This document shows, piece by piece, positions 1-9,598 of a DNA stretch of 64,000 nucleotides (positions are counted from its first letter, which is position 1; each line of letters opens with the position of its first letter). Origin of the DNA: Enterobacter mori LMG 25706 (lineage in GTDB: Bacteria > Pseudomonadota > Gammaproteobacteria > Enterobacterales > Enterobacteriaceae); the NCBI RefSeq assembly GCF_000211415.1, contig NZ_GL890777.1, positions 19,538-83,537 on the forward strand. The letters run 5' to 3'. Below the pieces are notes generated by a model, which did not search any database, had not been told where the DNA came from, and was given only the letters and a program-made list of their open reading frames with translations. The position numbers and the translations under genes were made by a program.

Positions 1-86
1 TAGCGAATCCTCAGGAGCGTACTTTAGTACGTGACTGGGGTGAGCGAGGAAGCCAACGCACAGGCAACTTGAAGTATGACGGGCAT
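1..86. repeat. ERIC element, truncated by the window edge
   Basis: The stretch contains sequence very close to the two conserved arms used as ERIC primers: a gcgaatcctcaggagc-like arm and the gtgactggggtgagcg arm near 31-46. A palindromic tail ending in aacttgaagtatgacggg follows. ERIC elements are imperfect palindromes in transcribed intergenic regions of enterobacteria. This one sits between the gene before wcaE (expected wcaD, outside the window) and wcaE, and its left end is cut off. Exact borders are approximate. Confidence 0.85.
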
Positions 87-104
87 GACGAAATGAGGTG
101 ATTT

Positions 105-851
105 ATGTTTCTAAGCGTCATTACTGTCGCCTTTCGTAACTACGAAGGGGTGGTAAAAACCTGGCGCTCGCTGCGCAACCCGGCGCGCGATCCGAGCCTC
201 ACCTTTGAGTGGATCGTGGTTGATGGCGGTTCGAACGACGGTACGGCTGAGTTTCTGGAAAAACTCAACGGTGAGTTCAACTTACGTTACATCAGCGAGA
301 AAGATAAAGGCATTTACGACGCGATGAATAAAGGCATCGCGATGGCGCAGGGGCGTTACGCCATCTTCCTGAATTCTGGCGATGTGTTCCATGACGACGT
401 GGCCCTGTTTGCCCGTCAGCTCGCCCGCCAGAAAGAGGATGCCTTGTATATCGGCGATGCCCTGCTCGATTTTGGTGACGGAAATAAAGTGCTGCGCAGC
501 GCCAAGCCGGGCTGGTATATCTACCACAGCCTGCCGGCAAGCCATCAGGCCATTTTCTTCCCGGTCGAGGGCCTGAAAAAACAGCCTTACGATTTGCAGT
601 ATAAAGTGTCTTCAGATTATGCACTGACTGCCAGCTTGTACAAATCAGGTTATCCATTCCGTCGAATTAAAGGGCTGGTATCTGAATTTTCCATGGGCGG
701 TGTGTCAACTTCAAATAATCTGGAATTGTGCCAGGATGCAAAAAACGTGCAGCGTAAAATATTACGCGTGCCGGGGTTCTGGGCGGAATTGTCTTATTTT
801 TTACGCCTGAAAACGACAGGTAAAGCGAAAGCCTTATATAACAAAGCCTGA
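105..851 (+). CDS. wcaE: Colanic acid glycosyltransferase WcaE (GT2)
   Basis: This is a 248-residue family 2 (GT-A fold) glycosyltransferase of colanic acid repeat-unit assembly at the cytoplasmic face of the inner membrane. The N-terminus [12 protein letters not shown] is the nucleotide-binding start of the fold. DGGSNDGT near residues 41-48 is the usual second GT2 motif, and NSGD near residue 92 matches the DxD-like metal and donor site. Length equals the E. coli protein as recalled. A GAGGTG ribosome binding site at 95-100 supports the ATG. It is the first complete gene of the colanic acid block here and is followed 16 bases later by wcaF. The sugar it transfers is not evident from sequence. 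Confidence 0.93.
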   Translation: MFLSVITVAFRNYEGVVKTWRSLRNPARDPSLTFEWIVVDGGSNDGTAEFLEKLNGEFNLRYISEKDKGIYDAMNKGIAMAQGRYAIFLNSGDVFHDDVALFARQLARQKEDALYIGDALLDFGDGNKVLRSAKPGWYIYHSLPASHQAIFFPVEGLKKQPYDLQYKVSSDYALTASLYKSGYPFRRIKGLVSEFSMGGVSTSNNLELCQDAKNVQRKILRVPGFWAELSYFLRLKTTGKAKALYNKA

Positions 852-867
852 AATATAAGGAAGCCTA

Positions 868-1422
868 ATGCAGGAACTTAACGGATTCTCCGTGCCGAAA
901 GGCTTTCGGGGCGGGAACGGTATTAAGGTGCAGTTGTGGTGGGCGGTTCAGGCGACATTATTTGCCTGGTCTCCGCAAATACTGTATCGCTGGCGAGCCT
1001 TTTTATTGCGTCTCTTTGGCGCAAAAATCGGAAAAAACGTAGTGATTCGCCCCTCGGTGAAAATTACCTATCCCTGGAAATTAACGCTTGGGGATTACGC
1101 CTGGGTAGGGGATGACGCGGTGTTATATACCCTGGGCGAGATTACGATTGGCGCAAATTCGGTGGTGTCGCAGAAGTGTTATTTGTGCACCGGCAGCCAT
1201 GATTTTATGAGTCAGCATTTTGATATTACCGCTTCGCCAATTGTGATTGGTGAAAAATGCTGGCTGGCAACAGATGTCTTTGTTGCACCTGGTGTTTCTG
1301 TTGGCGATGGCACGGTAGTCGGTGCCCGCAGCAGCGTTTTTAAATCGCTACCGGCAAATACAATTTGCCGTGGCAACCCCGCAGTGGTGATACGCGAACG
1401 CGTTGAAACTGAAAAACTTTGA
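868..1422 (+). CDS. wcaF: Colanic acid acetyltransferase WcaF
   Basis: This is a 184-residue left-handed beta-helix acyltransferase that O-acetylates a sugar of the colanic acid repeat unit. Hexapeptide-type repeats run through the second half (about residues 70-165, for example GEITIGANSVVSQKC and GDGTVVGARSSV). The GSHD segment near residue 110 carries the conserved catalytic-type histidine of the NodL/LacA/WcaF group. Upstream wcaE and downstream gmd are on the same strand with short gaps (16 and 21 bases), so it belongs to the wca operon. It is about two residues longer than the E. coli homologue as recalled, and intact. Confidence 0.93.
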   Translation: MQELNGFSVPKGFRGGNGIKVQLWWAVQATLFAWSPQILYRWRAFLLRLFGAKIGKNVVIRPSVKITYPWKLTLGDYAWVGDDAVLYTLGEITIGANSVVSQKCYLCTGSHDFMSQHFDITASPIVIGEKCWLATDVFVAPGVSVGDGTVVGARSSVFKSLPANTICRGNPAVVIRERVETEKL

Positions 1423-1443
1423 TAAGTACAGAGGAATATAAAC

Positions 1444-2565
1444 ATGTCTAAAGTCGCTCTCATCACCGGCGTTACCGGACAAGATGGTTCTTACCTGGCA
1501 GAACTGCTGCTGGAAAAAGGGTATGAAGTACACGGTATTAAACGTCGTGCCTCTTCGTTCAACACCGAGCGTGTTGACCATATCTACCAGGATCCTCACT
1601 CCGCGAACCCGAAATTCCATCTGCATTACGGCGATCTGACCGATTCCTCAAACCTGACCCGCATCCTGCAGGAAGTGCAGCCGGATGAAGTGTACAACCT
1701 GGGCGCGATGAGCCACGTTGCGGTCTCCTTCGAATCCCCGGAATACACCGCCGACGTTGACGCCATGGGTACCCTGCGTCTGCTGGAAGCCATTCGCTTC
1801 CTGGGCCTCGAGAAGAAAACCCGTTTCTACCAGGCGTCCACCTCCGAGCTGTACGGCCTGGTGCAGGAAATTCCACAGAAAGAGACCACGCCGTTCTACC
1901 CGCGCTCTCCGTATGCGGTCGCTAAGCTGTACGCCTACTGGATCACCGTAAACTACCGTGAATCCTACGGCATGTACGCCTGTAACGGCATTCTGTTCAA
2001 CCACGAATCCCCGCGTCGCGGCGAAACCTTCGTGACCCGTAAAATCACCCGCGCGATTGCCAACATCGCTCAGGGTCTGGAATCTTGCCTGCACCTCGGC
2101 AACATGGACTCCCTGCGTGACTGGGGCCATGCGAAAGACTACGTGAAAATGCAGTGGATGATGCTGCAGCAGGACAAACCAGAAGACTTCGTGATCGCGA
2201 CAGGCGTGCAGTATTCCGTGCGTCAGTTCGTTGAAATGGCTGCCGCGCAGCTGGGCATCAAACTGCGCTTCGAAGGTACCGGCGTGGAAGAGAAGGGCAT
2301 TGTGGTTTCCGTGACGGGTCACGACGCACCGGGCGTGAAGCCGGGCGACGTTATCGTTCAGGTTGACCCACGCTACTTCCGCCCTGCTGAAGTGGAAACC
2401 CTGCTGGGCGACCCAACCAAAGCGCATGAAACCCTGGGCTGGAAACCAGAGACCACTCTGCAGGAGATGGTTTCCGAGATGGTGGCCAAAGATCTTGAAG
2501 CAGCGAAAAAACACTCCCTGCTCAAGTCTCATGGCTACGAGGTTGCCATCGCGCTGGAGTCCTGA
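1444..2565 (+). CDS. gmd: GDP-mannose 4,6-dehydratase
   Basis: This 373-residue enzyme converts GDP-D-mannose to GDP-4-keto-6-deoxy-D-mannose, the first step to GDP-L-fucose for colanic acid. It is an extended [13 protein letters not shown] near residues 8-17 is the NADP-binding glycine motif, the catalytic threonine-serine-glutamate segment is in QASTSELYG (about 130-138), and YxxxK lies in [12 protein letters not shown] near residue 160. Length equals the E. coli enzyme as recalled. AGAGGAA lies 7 bases before the ATG. The gene is followed after 2 bases by fcl, the next enzyme of the pathway. Confidence 0.97.
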   Translation: MSKVALITGVTGQDGSYLAELLLEKGYEVHGIKRRASSFNTERVDHIYQDPHSANPKFHLHYGDLTDSSNLTRILQEVQPDEVYNLGAMSHVAVSFESPEYTADVDAMGTLRLLEAIRFLGLEKKTRFYQASTSELYGLVQEIPQKETTPFYPRSPYAVAKLYAYWITVNYRESYGMYACNGILFNHESPRRGETFVTRKITRAIANIAQGLESCLHLGNMDSLRDWGHAKDYVKMQWMMLQQDKPEDFVIATGVQYSVRQFVEMAAAQLGIKLRFEGTGVEEKGIVVSVTGHDAPGVKPGDVIVQVDPRYFRPAEVETLLGDPTKAHETLGWKPETTLQEMVSEMVAKDLEAAKKHSLLKSHGYEVAIALES

Positions 2566-2567
2566 GA

Positions 2568-3533
2568 ATGACAAAACAACGTATTTTTGTCGCCGGTCAT
2601 CGCGGAATGGTGGGTTCCGCGATTGTTCGCCAGCTGGAACAGCGCGGTGACGCAGAGGTGATTGTCCGCACGCGCGACGAGCTGAATCTGCTCGACAGCA
2701 AAGCGGTGCAGGATTTCTTTGCCAACGAACGTATTGACCAGGTGTATCTGGCGGCGGCGAAAGTGGGCGGCATTGTTGCCAACAACACCTACCCGGCAGA
2801 TTTCATCTACGAGAACATGATGATCGAGAGCAACATCATTCACGCGGCGCACCTGCACAACGTGAATAAGCTGCTGTTCCTCGGTTCATCCTGTATTTAC
2901 CCGAAAATGGCGAAGCAGCCGATCGCCGAAAGCGAGCTGCTGCAGGGCACGCTGGAAGCGACCAACGAGCCGTACGCGATTGCCAAAATTGCCGGGATCA
3001 AGCTGTGTGAGTCCTACAACCGTCAGTACAACCGTGACTATCGCTCGGTGATGCCGACCAACCTGTACGGACCGCACGACAACTTCCACCCGAGCAATTC
3101 GCACGTGATCCCGGCGCTGCTGCGCCGCTTCCACGAGGCGACCGCCGAGAACGCGCCGGACGTGGTGGTGTGGGGGCGCGGTACGCCAATGCGTGAGTTC
3201 CTGCACGTGGACGACATGGCGGCGGCCAGTATTCACGTAATGGAGCTGGATCGCGAGGTGTGGCAGGAGAACACCGAGCCAATGCTGTCGCACATCAACG
3301 TCGGTACCGGCGTTGACTGCACCATCCGCGAGCTGGCGCAGACTATCGCGCAGGTGGTGGGCTACAAAGGCCGCGTGGTGTTTGACGCCACCAAGCCGGA
3401 CGGCACGCCGCGCAAACTGCTGGACGTGACCCGCCTGCATCAGCTGGGCTGGTATCACGAGGTGTCACTGGAGCAGGGGCTGGCCAGCACCTACCAGTGG
3501 TTCCTGGAAAACCAGCACCGCTTCCGGGGGTAA
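2568..3533 (+). CDS. fcl: GDP-L-fucose synthase
   Basis: This 321-residue extended SDR, also called WcaG, carries out the 3,5-epimerisation and 4-reduction of GDP-4-keto-6-deoxymannose to GDP-L-fucose, completing the route begun by Gmd. Visible signatures are [10 protein letters not shown] near residue 8 (Rossmann motif with the family-typical GxxGxxG), LGSSCIYP near residue 105, and [13 protein letters not shown] near residue 136 holding the catalytic YxxxK. It is two bases downstream of gmd, consistent with translational coupling, and its stop TAA shares its last base with the first possible start of gmm. Confidence 0.97.
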   Translation: MTKQRIFVAGHRGMVGSAIVRQLEQRGDAEVIVRTRDELNLLDSKAVQDFFANERIDQVYLAAAKVGGIVANNTYPADFIYENMMIESNIIHAAHLHNVNKLLFLGSSCIYPKMAKQPIAESELLQGTLEATNEPYAIAKIAGIKLCESYNRQYNRDYRSVMPTNLYGPHDNFHPSNSHVIPALLRRFHEATAENAPDVVVWGRGTPMREFLHVDDMAAASIHVMELDREVWQENTEPMLSHINVGTGVDCTIRELAQTIAQVVGYKGRVVFDATKPDGTPRKLLDVTRLHQLGWYHEVSLEQGLASTYQWFLENQHRFRG

Positions 3534-3535
3534 TG

Positions 3536-4015
3536 ATGTTTTTAAGTCAGGAAGATTTTGCCACGGTAGTGCGTTCTACTCCGCTGATCTCAATCGATTT
3601 GATCGTGGAGAACGAACGCGGCGAGTTCTTGCTGGGGAAACGAACCAATCGTCCTGCACAGGGCTTTTGGTTCGTGCCCGGCGGGCGCGTGCAGAAGGAT
3701 GAGACGCTCACCGATGCGTTTGAGCGTCTCACTCTGGCGGAGCTGGGCCTGCAGTTGCCGATGGCGGCTGGCCAGTTTTACGGGGTCTGGCAGCACTTCT
3801 ATGACGATAACTTTTCAGGCACCGGGTTCTCCACGCACTACATCGTGCTGGGGTTCCGCCTGAAGGTGAATGAGGCAGTTCTGCATCTGCCTGATTCTCA
3901 GCATGACGACTACCGCTGGCAGACGCGAGAGGCGCTGCTGGCGAGCGATAACGTTCACGATAACAGTCGAGCGTACTTCCTCGCAGAACGTCAGGCCGAG
4001 GTGCCGGGTTTATGA
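3536..4015 (+). CDS. gmm: GDP-mannose mannosyl hydrolase (Nudix)
   Basis: This Nudix enzyme, also called NudD or WcaH, hydrolyses GDP-mannose and GDP-glucose to GDP plus free sugar and is thought to tune donor pools for colanic acid. The Nudix region is [18 protein letters not shown] near residues 50-67. It departs from the classical GX5EX7REUXEEXGU box in the way known for this family, with R/L/T in place of the REUXEE core. Two adjacent in-frame ATGs (3533 and 3536) fit the family N-terminus MFLSQEDFA. The second gives 159 residues, the E. coli size as recalled. The ATGA at its end overlaps the wcaI start. Confidence 0.93.
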   Translation: MFLSQEDFATVVRSTPLISIDLIVENERGEFLLGKRTNRPAQGFWFVPGGRVQKDETLTDAFERLTLAELGLQLPMAAGQFYGVWQHFYDDNFSGTGFSTHYIVLGFRLKVNEAVLHLPDSQHDDYRWQTREALLASDNVHDNSRAYFLAERQAEVPGL

Positions 4016-5235
4016 AGATCCTTGTGTATGGCATTAACTATTCGCCGGAATTAACCGGCATCGGGAAATACACCGGCGAGATGGTCGAGTGGATGGCGAG
4101 CCAGGGACATGACGTGCGGGTCATTACCGCGCCGCCGTACTACCCGGAGTGGAAGGTGGGCGAGCGCTACTCAAGCTGGCGCTACCGCCGCGAAGAGGGC
4201 GCAGCGACCGTGTGGCGCTGCCCGCTCTACGTGCCAAAACAGCCTTCGACGCTGAAACGTTTAATTCATCTGGGCAGCTTTGCCCTGAGCAGTTTTTTCC
4301 CGCTGATGGCGCAGCGTCGCTGGAAGCCGGATCGCATTATCGGTGTGGTGCCGACGCTGTTTTGCACGCCAGGCATGCGCCTGCTGGGCAAACTTTCCGG
4401 CGCGCGCACCCTGCTGCACATTCAGGATTATGAAGTGGACGCCATGCTCGGCCTGGGAATGGCGGGCAAGGGCAAGGGCGGCAAGGTGGCGAAGCTCGCC
4501 AGCGCCTTTGAGCGCAGCGGGCTGCACAACGTGGATTACGTCTCGACCATCTCGCGCTCGATGATGAACAAGGCGCAGGAAAAGGGCGTCCCGGCGGAGA
4601 GAGTCATTTTCTTCCCGAACTGGTCCGAAGTGGCGCGTTTCCGCGATGTGACAGAGCAAGACGCTCATGCGCTCCGCGCGCAGCTCGGATTGCCTGAAGA
4701 CCAAAAAATCATTCTTTACTCGGGCAACATCGGCGAAAAGCAGGGGCTGGAGAGCGTCATTGAAGCGGCGCAGCAGCTTAGCGAACATCCGTGGACGTTT
4801 GTGATTGTCGGGCAGGGCGGTGGAAAAGCGCGGCTGGAAAAAATGGCCCTCGAACGCGGCCTGACCAACGTGAAATTTTTCCCGCTCCAGTCTTACGAGG
4901 CGCTACCTGCCCTGCTGAAGATGGGCGACTGCCATCTGGTCGTGCAAAAGCGCGGCGCGGCGGATGCGGTGCTGCCGTCCAAGCTGACCAACATTCTGGC
5001 GGTGGGCGGCAACGCGGTGATTACGGCAGAAGCCGAAACAGAATTAGGCCAGCTGTGTAACAGCTATCCCGGCATTGCCGTTTGCGTGGAGCCAGAATCC
5101 GTTCCCGCGCTGGTAGCCGGTATTGAGCAGGCACTCGCCATGCCAAAAGAGAACACGGTGGCACGTGAATATGCCGAACGCACGCTCGAAAAAGAGAACG
5201 TGCTGAGCCAATTTATTGCAGATATACGGGGATAA
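4012..5235 (+). CDS. wcaI: Colanic acid glycosyltransferase WcaI (GT4)
   Basis: This 407-residue GT-B transferase of family 4 acts in colanic acid unit assembly. The N-terminal domain starts with [19 protein letters not shown], a typical acceptor-side glycine-rich loop. The C-terminal domain contains [13 protein letters not shown] near residue 235 and [14 protein letters not shown] near residue 320, the donor-binding loop in the PSKL variant seen in WcaI and WbuB-like proteins, which lacks a classical EX7E. It starts inside the gmm stop (ATGA), indicating translational coupling, and is followed 3 bases later by cpsB. Confidence 0.94.
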   Translation: MKILVYGINYSPELTGIGKYTGEMVEWMASQGHDVRVITAPPYYPEWKVGERYSSWRYRREEGAATVWRCPLYVPKQPSTLKRLIHLGSFALSSFFPLMAQRRWKPDRIIGVVPTLFCTPGMRLLGKLSGARTLLHIQDYEVDAMLGLGMAGKGKGGKVAKLASAFERSGLHNVDYVSTISRSMMNKAQEKGVPAERVIFFPNWSEVARFRDVTEQDAHALRAQLGLPEDQKIILYSGNIGEKQGLESVIEAAQQLSEHPWTFVIVGQGGGKARLEKMALERGLTNVKFFPLQSYEALPALLKMGDCHLVVQKRGAADAVLPSKLTNILAVGGNAVITAEAETELGQLCNSYPGIAVCVEPESVPALVAGIEQALAMPKENTVAREYAERTLEKENVLSQFIADIRG

Positions 5236-5238
5236 ATC

Positions 5239-6675
5239 ATGAGTCAAACCACGTTGTATCCGGTTGTGATGGCAGGTGGCTCTGGTAGCCGGTTGTGGCC
5301 GCTGTCCCGCGTGCTCTATCCAAAACAGTTCCTCTGCCTGAAAGGGGACCTCACCATGCTGCAAACGACGGTCAACCGTCTGCACGGCGTGGAGTGTGAA
5401 AGTCCGGTCGTTATTTGTAACGAACAGCACCGTTTTATCGTTGCCGAGCAGCTGCGCCAGCTGAACAAACTCACAGAAAACATCATTCTGGAGCCTGCCG
5501 GTCGTAACACTGCCCCTGCGATCGCCCTGGCGGCGCTGGCGGCAAAACGCAGCAGCCCGAACTGCGACCCGCTGATGCTGGTACTGGCGGCTGACCACGT
5601 CATTCAGCAGGAAGAGGCGTTTCGCGACGCGGTCCGTGCGGCCATTCCTTACGCGGAAAGCGGCAAGCTGGTGACCTTCGGCATCGTGCCGGACCTGCCG
5701 GAAACCGGCTATGGCTACATCCGTCGCGGCAGCGTAACACCGGGCGAAGGCGACAGCGTGGCGTTTGACGTGGCGCAGTTCGTCGAGAAACCGAATCTGG
5801 AAACCGCGCAGGCCTACGTGGCCAGCGGGGAATATTACTGGAACAGCGGCATGTTCCTGTTCCGCGCCGGACGCTACCTGGAAGAGCTGGAAAAATACCG
5901 TCCGGACATCCTGAGCGCCTGCGCGAAAGCGATGGCGGTGGTCGATCCTGACCTCGACTTTATTCGAGTGGATGAGCAATCTTTCCTCGCCTGCCCGGAG
6001 GAGTCCATTGACTATGCGGTCATGGAGCGCACGGCGGATGCCGTCGTGGTTCCGATGGACGCGGGCTGGAGCGATGTGGGGTCCTGGTCATCCCTGTGGG
6101 AGATCAGCGCGCATACCCCGGAGGGTAACGTCCATCACGGTGATGTGATTAGCCACAAAACGGAAAACAGCTATGTTTATGCCGAATCCGGCCTGGTCAC
6201 CACGGTTGGGGTGAAGGATCTGGTGGTCGTGCAGACCAAAGATGCGGTGCTGATTGCCGACCGTAACGCCGTGCAGGACGTTAAAAAAGTGGTTGAACAA
6301 ATCAAGCCCGATGGTCGTCACGAGCCCCACATTCACCGCGAAGTCTACCGTCCGTGGGGCAAGTATGACTCCATCGACTCCGGCGACCGCTATCAGGTGA
6401 AGCGTATTACCGTGAAGCCGGGTGAAGGGCTGTCCGTACAGATGCACCACCATCGCGCCGAGCACTGGGTGGTGGTGGCGGGAACCGCAAAAGTCACCAT
6501 CGACGGCGAAATCAAACTGCTGGGCGAAAACGAATCCATCTACATTCCGCTGGGGGCCACGCACTGTCTGGAGAACCCGGGGAAAATTCCGCTCGACTTA
6601 ATTGAAGTGCGCTCCGGTTCGTATCTGGAGGAGGACGATATCGTTCGCTTCCAGGATCGTTACGGACGGGTGTAG
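5239..6675 (+). CDS. cpsB: Mannose-1-phosphate guanylyltransferase
   Basis: This 478-residue enzyme (ManC) makes GDP-mannose from mannose-1-phosphate and GTP. The nucleotidyltransferase domain opens with [13 protein letters not shown] near residues 12-24 and has FVEKP near residue 180. The C-terminal cupin domain of the type II isomerase kind (about 360-475) carries [12 protein letters not shown], with metal-binding histidines. Whether the isomerase half is active in this family is variable. It works directly with CpsG downstream and feeds Gmd. The gap to cpsG contains a REP element, so the message may be processed or stabilised there. Confidence 0.96.
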   Translation: MSQTTLYPVVMAGGSGSRLWPLSRVLYPKQFLCLKGDLTMLQTTVNRLHGVECESPVVICNEQHRFIVAEQLRQLNKLTENIILEPAGRNTAPAIALAALAAKRSSPNCDPLMLVLAADHVIQQEEAFRDAVRAAIPYAESGKLVTFGIVPDLPETGYGYIRRGSVTPGEGDSVAFDVAQFVEKPNLETAQAYVASGEYYWNSGMFLFRAGRYLEELEKYRPDILSACAKAMAVVDPDLDFIRVDEQSFLACPEESIDYAVMERTADAVVVPMDAGWSDVGSWSSLWEISAHTPEGNVHHGDVISHKTENSYVYAESGLVTTVGVKDLVVVQTKDAVLIADRNAVQDVKKVVEQIKPDGRHEPHIHREVYRPWGKYDSIDSGDRYQVKRITVKPGEGLSVQMHHHRAEHWVVVAGTAKVTIDGEIKLLGENESIYIPLGATHCLENPGKIPLDLIEVRSGSYLEEDDIVRFQDRYGRV

Positions 6676-6689
6676 CGCCTCTGCTTCCT

Positions 6690-6720
6690 GCCCGGTGGCG
6701 CTGCGCTAACCGGGCCTACG
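6690..6720. repeat. REP-type palindrome between cpsB and cpsG
   Basis: The sequence gcccggtggcg..gctaaccgggcctacg forms the imperfect palindrome with the trailing cctacg that characterises REP/BIME units of enterobacteria. It lies in the 110-base gap between two genes of one operon, where such elements can halt exonucleases. A single copy is seen here. A related unit lies after plaP near 53515. Confidence 0.8.
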
Positions 6721-6785
6721 AATGAAAAAAAAGAATTTGGCCATTAATTGGTCAGGGCCAACTGTTGCCTGAAAAAGGGGTCATC

Positions 6786-8156
6786 ATGGAAAAGTTAACC
6801 TGTTTTAAAGCCTACGATATTCGCGGCAAGCTGGGCGAAGAGCTGAATGAAGATATTGCGTGGCGCATTGGCCGCGCATACGGCGAATATTTAAAGCCAC
6901 AAACTATCGTGCTGGGCGGCGACGTGCGCCTGACCAGCGAGTCCCTGAAGCTGGCTCTGGCGAAAGGGCTGCAGGATGCGGGCGTGGACGTGCTGGATAT
7001 CGGCCTTTCCGGTACAGAAGAGATCTATTTTGCCACCTTCCACCTGGGCGTGGACGGCGGTATTGAAGTGACCGCCAGCCACAACCCGATGGACTACAAC
7101 GGCATGAAGCTGGTGCGCAAGGGCGCGCGTCCGATCAGTGGCGATACCGGCCTGCGCGACGTGCAGCGTCTGGCCGAAGCCAACGACTTCCCGCCGGTGA
7201 ACGACGCGAAGCGCGGCAGCTACAAGCAGATCAATTTGCAAAAAGAGTACATCGACCACCTGCTGGGCTACATCAACGTGGCAAACCTGAAGCCGCTGAA
7301 GCTGGTCATCAACTCCGGTAACGGCGCGGCCGGTCCGGTGGTGGATGCCCTGGAAGCCCGCTTTAAGGCGCTGAACGTGCCGGTCACCTTCATCAAAGTG
7401 CATAACACCCCGGACGGCAACTTCCCGAACGGTATTCCTAACCCGCTGCTGCCGGAGTGCCGCGACGACACCCGTAACGCGGTGATTGAGCACGGTGCCG
7501 ATATGGGGATCGCCTTTGACGGTGACTTCGACCGCTGCTTCCTGTTCGACGAAAAAGGGCAGTTCATCGAGGGCTACTACATCGTCGGCCTGCTGGCGGA
7601 AGCCTTCCTCGAGAAAAACCCTGGGGCGAAGATCATTCACGATCCGCGCCTCTCCTGGAACACCGTCGATGTGGTGTCCGCGGCGGGCGGTACGCCGGTG
7701 ATGTCCAAAACTGGGCACGCCTTTATCAAAGAGCGCATGCGTGAAGAAGACGCCATTTACGGCGGCGAGATGAGCGCTCACCACTACTTCCGTGATTTTG
7801 CCTACTGCGACAGCGGGATGATCCCGTGGCTGCTGGTGACCGAGCTGCTGTGCCTGAAAGGGCAGACCCTGGGCGAGCTGGTGCGTGATCGCATGGCGGC
7901 TTTCCCGGCGAGCGGTGAGATCAACAGCAAGCTGGCGCAGCCTGCCGACGCGATTGCCCGCGTGGAACAGCACTTTGCCATTCACGCGCTGGAAATTGAC
8001 CGTACCGACGGCATCAGCATGGCGTTCCCGCAGTGGCGCTTCAACCTGCGCTCGTCCAATACCGAGCCGGTGGTGCGCCTGAACGTGGAATCCCGTGCCG
8101 ACACGGCGCTGATGGAAGCACGAACGAAGGACATTCTGGCGCTGTTGAATCAGTAA
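6786..8156 (+). CDS. cpsG: Phosphomannomutase
   Basis: This 456-residue enzyme (ManB) interconverts mannose-6-phosphate and mannose-1-phosphate, supplying CpsB. It is an alpha-D-phosphohexomutase: the phosphoserine loop is [14 protein letters not shown] near residue 96, the metal loop is DGDFDRCF near residue 242, and the sugar loop [10 protein letters not shown] is near residue 320. The ATG at 6786 (start [14 protein letters not shown]) was chosen over an in-frame upstream start at 6765 because it matches the family N-terminus, gives the E. coli length as recalled, and has AAAAGGGGT upstream. A C-rich hairpin at 8162-8183 follows the gene. Confidence 0.96.
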   Translation: MEKLTCFKAYDIRGKLGEELNEDIAWRIGRAYGEYLKPQTIVLGGDVRLTSESLKLALAKGLQDAGVDVLDIGLSGTEEIYFATFHLGVDGGIEVTASHNPMDYNGMKLVRKGARPISGDTGLRDVQRLAEANDFPPVNDAKRGSYKQINLQKEYIDHLLGYINVANLKPLKLVINSGNGAAGPVVDALEARFKALNVPVTFIKVHNTPDGNFPNGIPNPLLPECRDDTRNAVIEHGADMGIAFDGDFDRCFLFDEKGQFIEGYYIVGLLAEAFLEKNPGAKIIHDPRLSWNTVDVVSAAGGTPVMSKTGHAFIKERMREEDAIYGGEMSAHHYFRDFAYCDSGMIPWLLVTELLCLKGQTLGELVRDRMAAFPASGEINSKLAQPADAIARVEQHFAIHALEIDRTDGISMAFPQWRFNLRSSNTEPVVRLNVESRADTALMEARTKDILALLNQ

Positions 8157-8161
8157 TATTT

Positions 8162-8183
8162 GCCCCTCCCGGTGGGAGGGGGA
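8162..8183. other. GC-rich hairpin in the cpsG-wcaJ gap
   Basis: The sequence gcccctccc ggtg ggagggggaa forms a perfect short stem-loop without a following T-run. It is therefore unlikely to be an efficient intrinsic terminator. It may act as a processing or stabilising structure between cpsG and wcaJ, or be a palindromic repeat remnant related to the one at 61044. Confidence 0.55.
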
Positions 8184-8202
8184 ACCGAATACAGGAACAA
8201 CG

Positions 8203-9597
8203 ATGACGAATCTAAAAAAACGCGAACGAGCGAGAACGAATGCATCGTTAATCTCTATGGTGCAGCGTTTTTCTGATATCACCATCATGGTCGGCGGATT
8301 GTGGGCGGTGTGTCGGATTAGCGGGCAACCGTTCTTATATATGCATCTGCTGATGGCATTGATTGCGCTGGTCGTGTTTCAGATGATCGGCGGGATGACC
8401 GATTTTTCCCGCTCGTGGCGTGGGGTGAAAATCACCACCGAGCTGATGTTGTTGCTGCAAAACTGGACCTTAAGCCTGATTTTCAGCGCCGGGCTGGTGG
8501 CATTCAGCCATGATTTTGATAACCGCCTCGTGACCTATCTCTGCTGGTACCTGTTGACCAGCGTGGGCATGGTGGTGTGCCGTTCGCTGATCCGCTTCGG
8601 TGCGGGCTGGCTGCGCAATCGGGGTTACAACAGACGCTATGTGGCCGTAGCAGGGGATTTGCCCGTCGGCCAGGTGCTGCTCGACAGCTTCCGCAAAGAG
8701 CCTTGGTTAGGTTTTGAAGTAGTGGGGATCTACCACGACGCGAAGCCGGGCGGCGTCCCGTCTGAGTGGGCTGGCAACTACGAGCAGCTTATCGACGACG
8801 CGAAAGCAGGGAAGATCCACAACGTCTATATCGCCATGCAGATGAAAGACGAATCCCGCATTAAGAAACTGATGCGCGAGCTGGCGGATACCACCTGTTC
8901 GGTGATCCTGATCCCGGATGTCTTTACCTTCAACATCCTCCATTCTCGCATTGAAGAAGTGAACGGCGTGCCGGTAGTGCCGCTGTACGATACGCCGCTG
9001 TCCGGTATTAACCGCGTGCTCAAGCGCGTGGAAGATATTGTTCTCTCTTCGCTGATCCTGCTGCTGATTTCGCCTGTACTGTGCTGCATCGCGCTGGCGG
9101 TGAAAATCAGTTCACCCGGGCCGATTATCTTCCGCCAGACGCGCTACGGCATGGACGGCAAGCCGATCATGGCGTGGAAATTCCGCTCTATGAAGGTGAT
9201 GGAAAACGACAAGGTGGTGACCCAGGCGACGCAGAACGATCCGCGCGTGACCCGCGTGGGGAACTTCCTGCGCCGGACCTCGCTGGACGAGCTGCCGCAG
9301 TTCATTAACGTCTTCACCGGCGGCATGTCGATTGTTGGCCCGCGTCCTCACGCGGTAGCCCATAACGAGCAGTACCGTTCACTGATTGAAGGCTACATGC
9401 TGCGCCATAAGGTGAAGCCAGGCATCACCGGCTGGGCGCAGATCAACGGCTGGCGCGGCGAGACCGACACGCTGGAAAAAATGGAAAAACGTATTGAGTT
9501 CGATCTGGAGTACATCCGTGAGTGGAGCCTCTGGTTCGATATCAAGATTGTTTTTCTGACTATCTTCAAAGGTTTCGTGAACAAAGCGGCGTACTAA
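8203..9597 (+). CDS. wcaJ: Undecaprenyl-phosphate glucose-1-phosphate transferase WcaJ
   Basis: This 464-residue polyprenyl-phosphate hexose-1-phosphate transferase starts the colanic acid repeat unit by loading glucose-1-phosphate onto undecaprenyl phosphate. The N-terminal third holds hydrophobic membrane segments (about 15-130). A cytoplasmic CoA-binding-like domain follows at about 140-270. The conserved catalytic domain begins near residue 275 (LKRVEDIVLSSLILLLISPV) with KFRSMK, RRTSLDELPQ and the DE pair, then GPRPHAV and KPGITGWAQ. It is full length and intact, so colanic acid initiation should be possible. wzxC follows after one base. Confidence 0.96.
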   Translation: MTNLKKRERARTNASLISMVQRFSDITIMVGGLWAVCRISGQPFLYMHLLMALIALVVFQMIGGMTDFSRSWRGVKITTELMLLLQNWTLSLIFSAGLVAFSHDFDNRLVTYLCWYLLTSVGMVVCRSLIRFGAGWLRNRGYNRRYVAVAGDLPVGQVLLDSFRKEPWLGFEVVGIYHDAKPGGVPSEWAGNYEQLIDDAKAGKIHNVYIAMQMKDESRIKKLMRELADTTCSVILIPDVFTFNILHSRIEEVNGVPVVPLYDTPLSGINRVLKRVEDIVLSSLILLLISPVLCCIALAVKISSPGPIIFRQTRYGMDGKPIMAWKFRSMKVMENDKVVTQATQNDPRVTRVGNFLRRTSLDELPQFINVFTGGMSIVGPRPHAVAHNEQYRSLIEGYMLRHKVKPGITGWAQINGWRGETDTLEKMEKRIEFDLEYIREWSLWFDIKIVFLTIFKGFVNKAAY

Positions 9598-9598
9598 G

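Noticed and set aside
8162..8183. Terminator between cpsG and wcaJ
   Set aside because: The hairpin has no T-run and colanic acid genes on both sides are expected to be cotranscribed, so only a hairpin is listed.
6891..8288. Long antisense reading frame (465 codons) over cpsG and the start of wcaJ
   Set aside because: It mirrors the codon structure of the strongly coding plus strand, has low-complexity His/Arg/Val-rich sequence and no family resemblance. The same holds for antisense frames at 1648-2574, 5044-5979 and 55401-56459.
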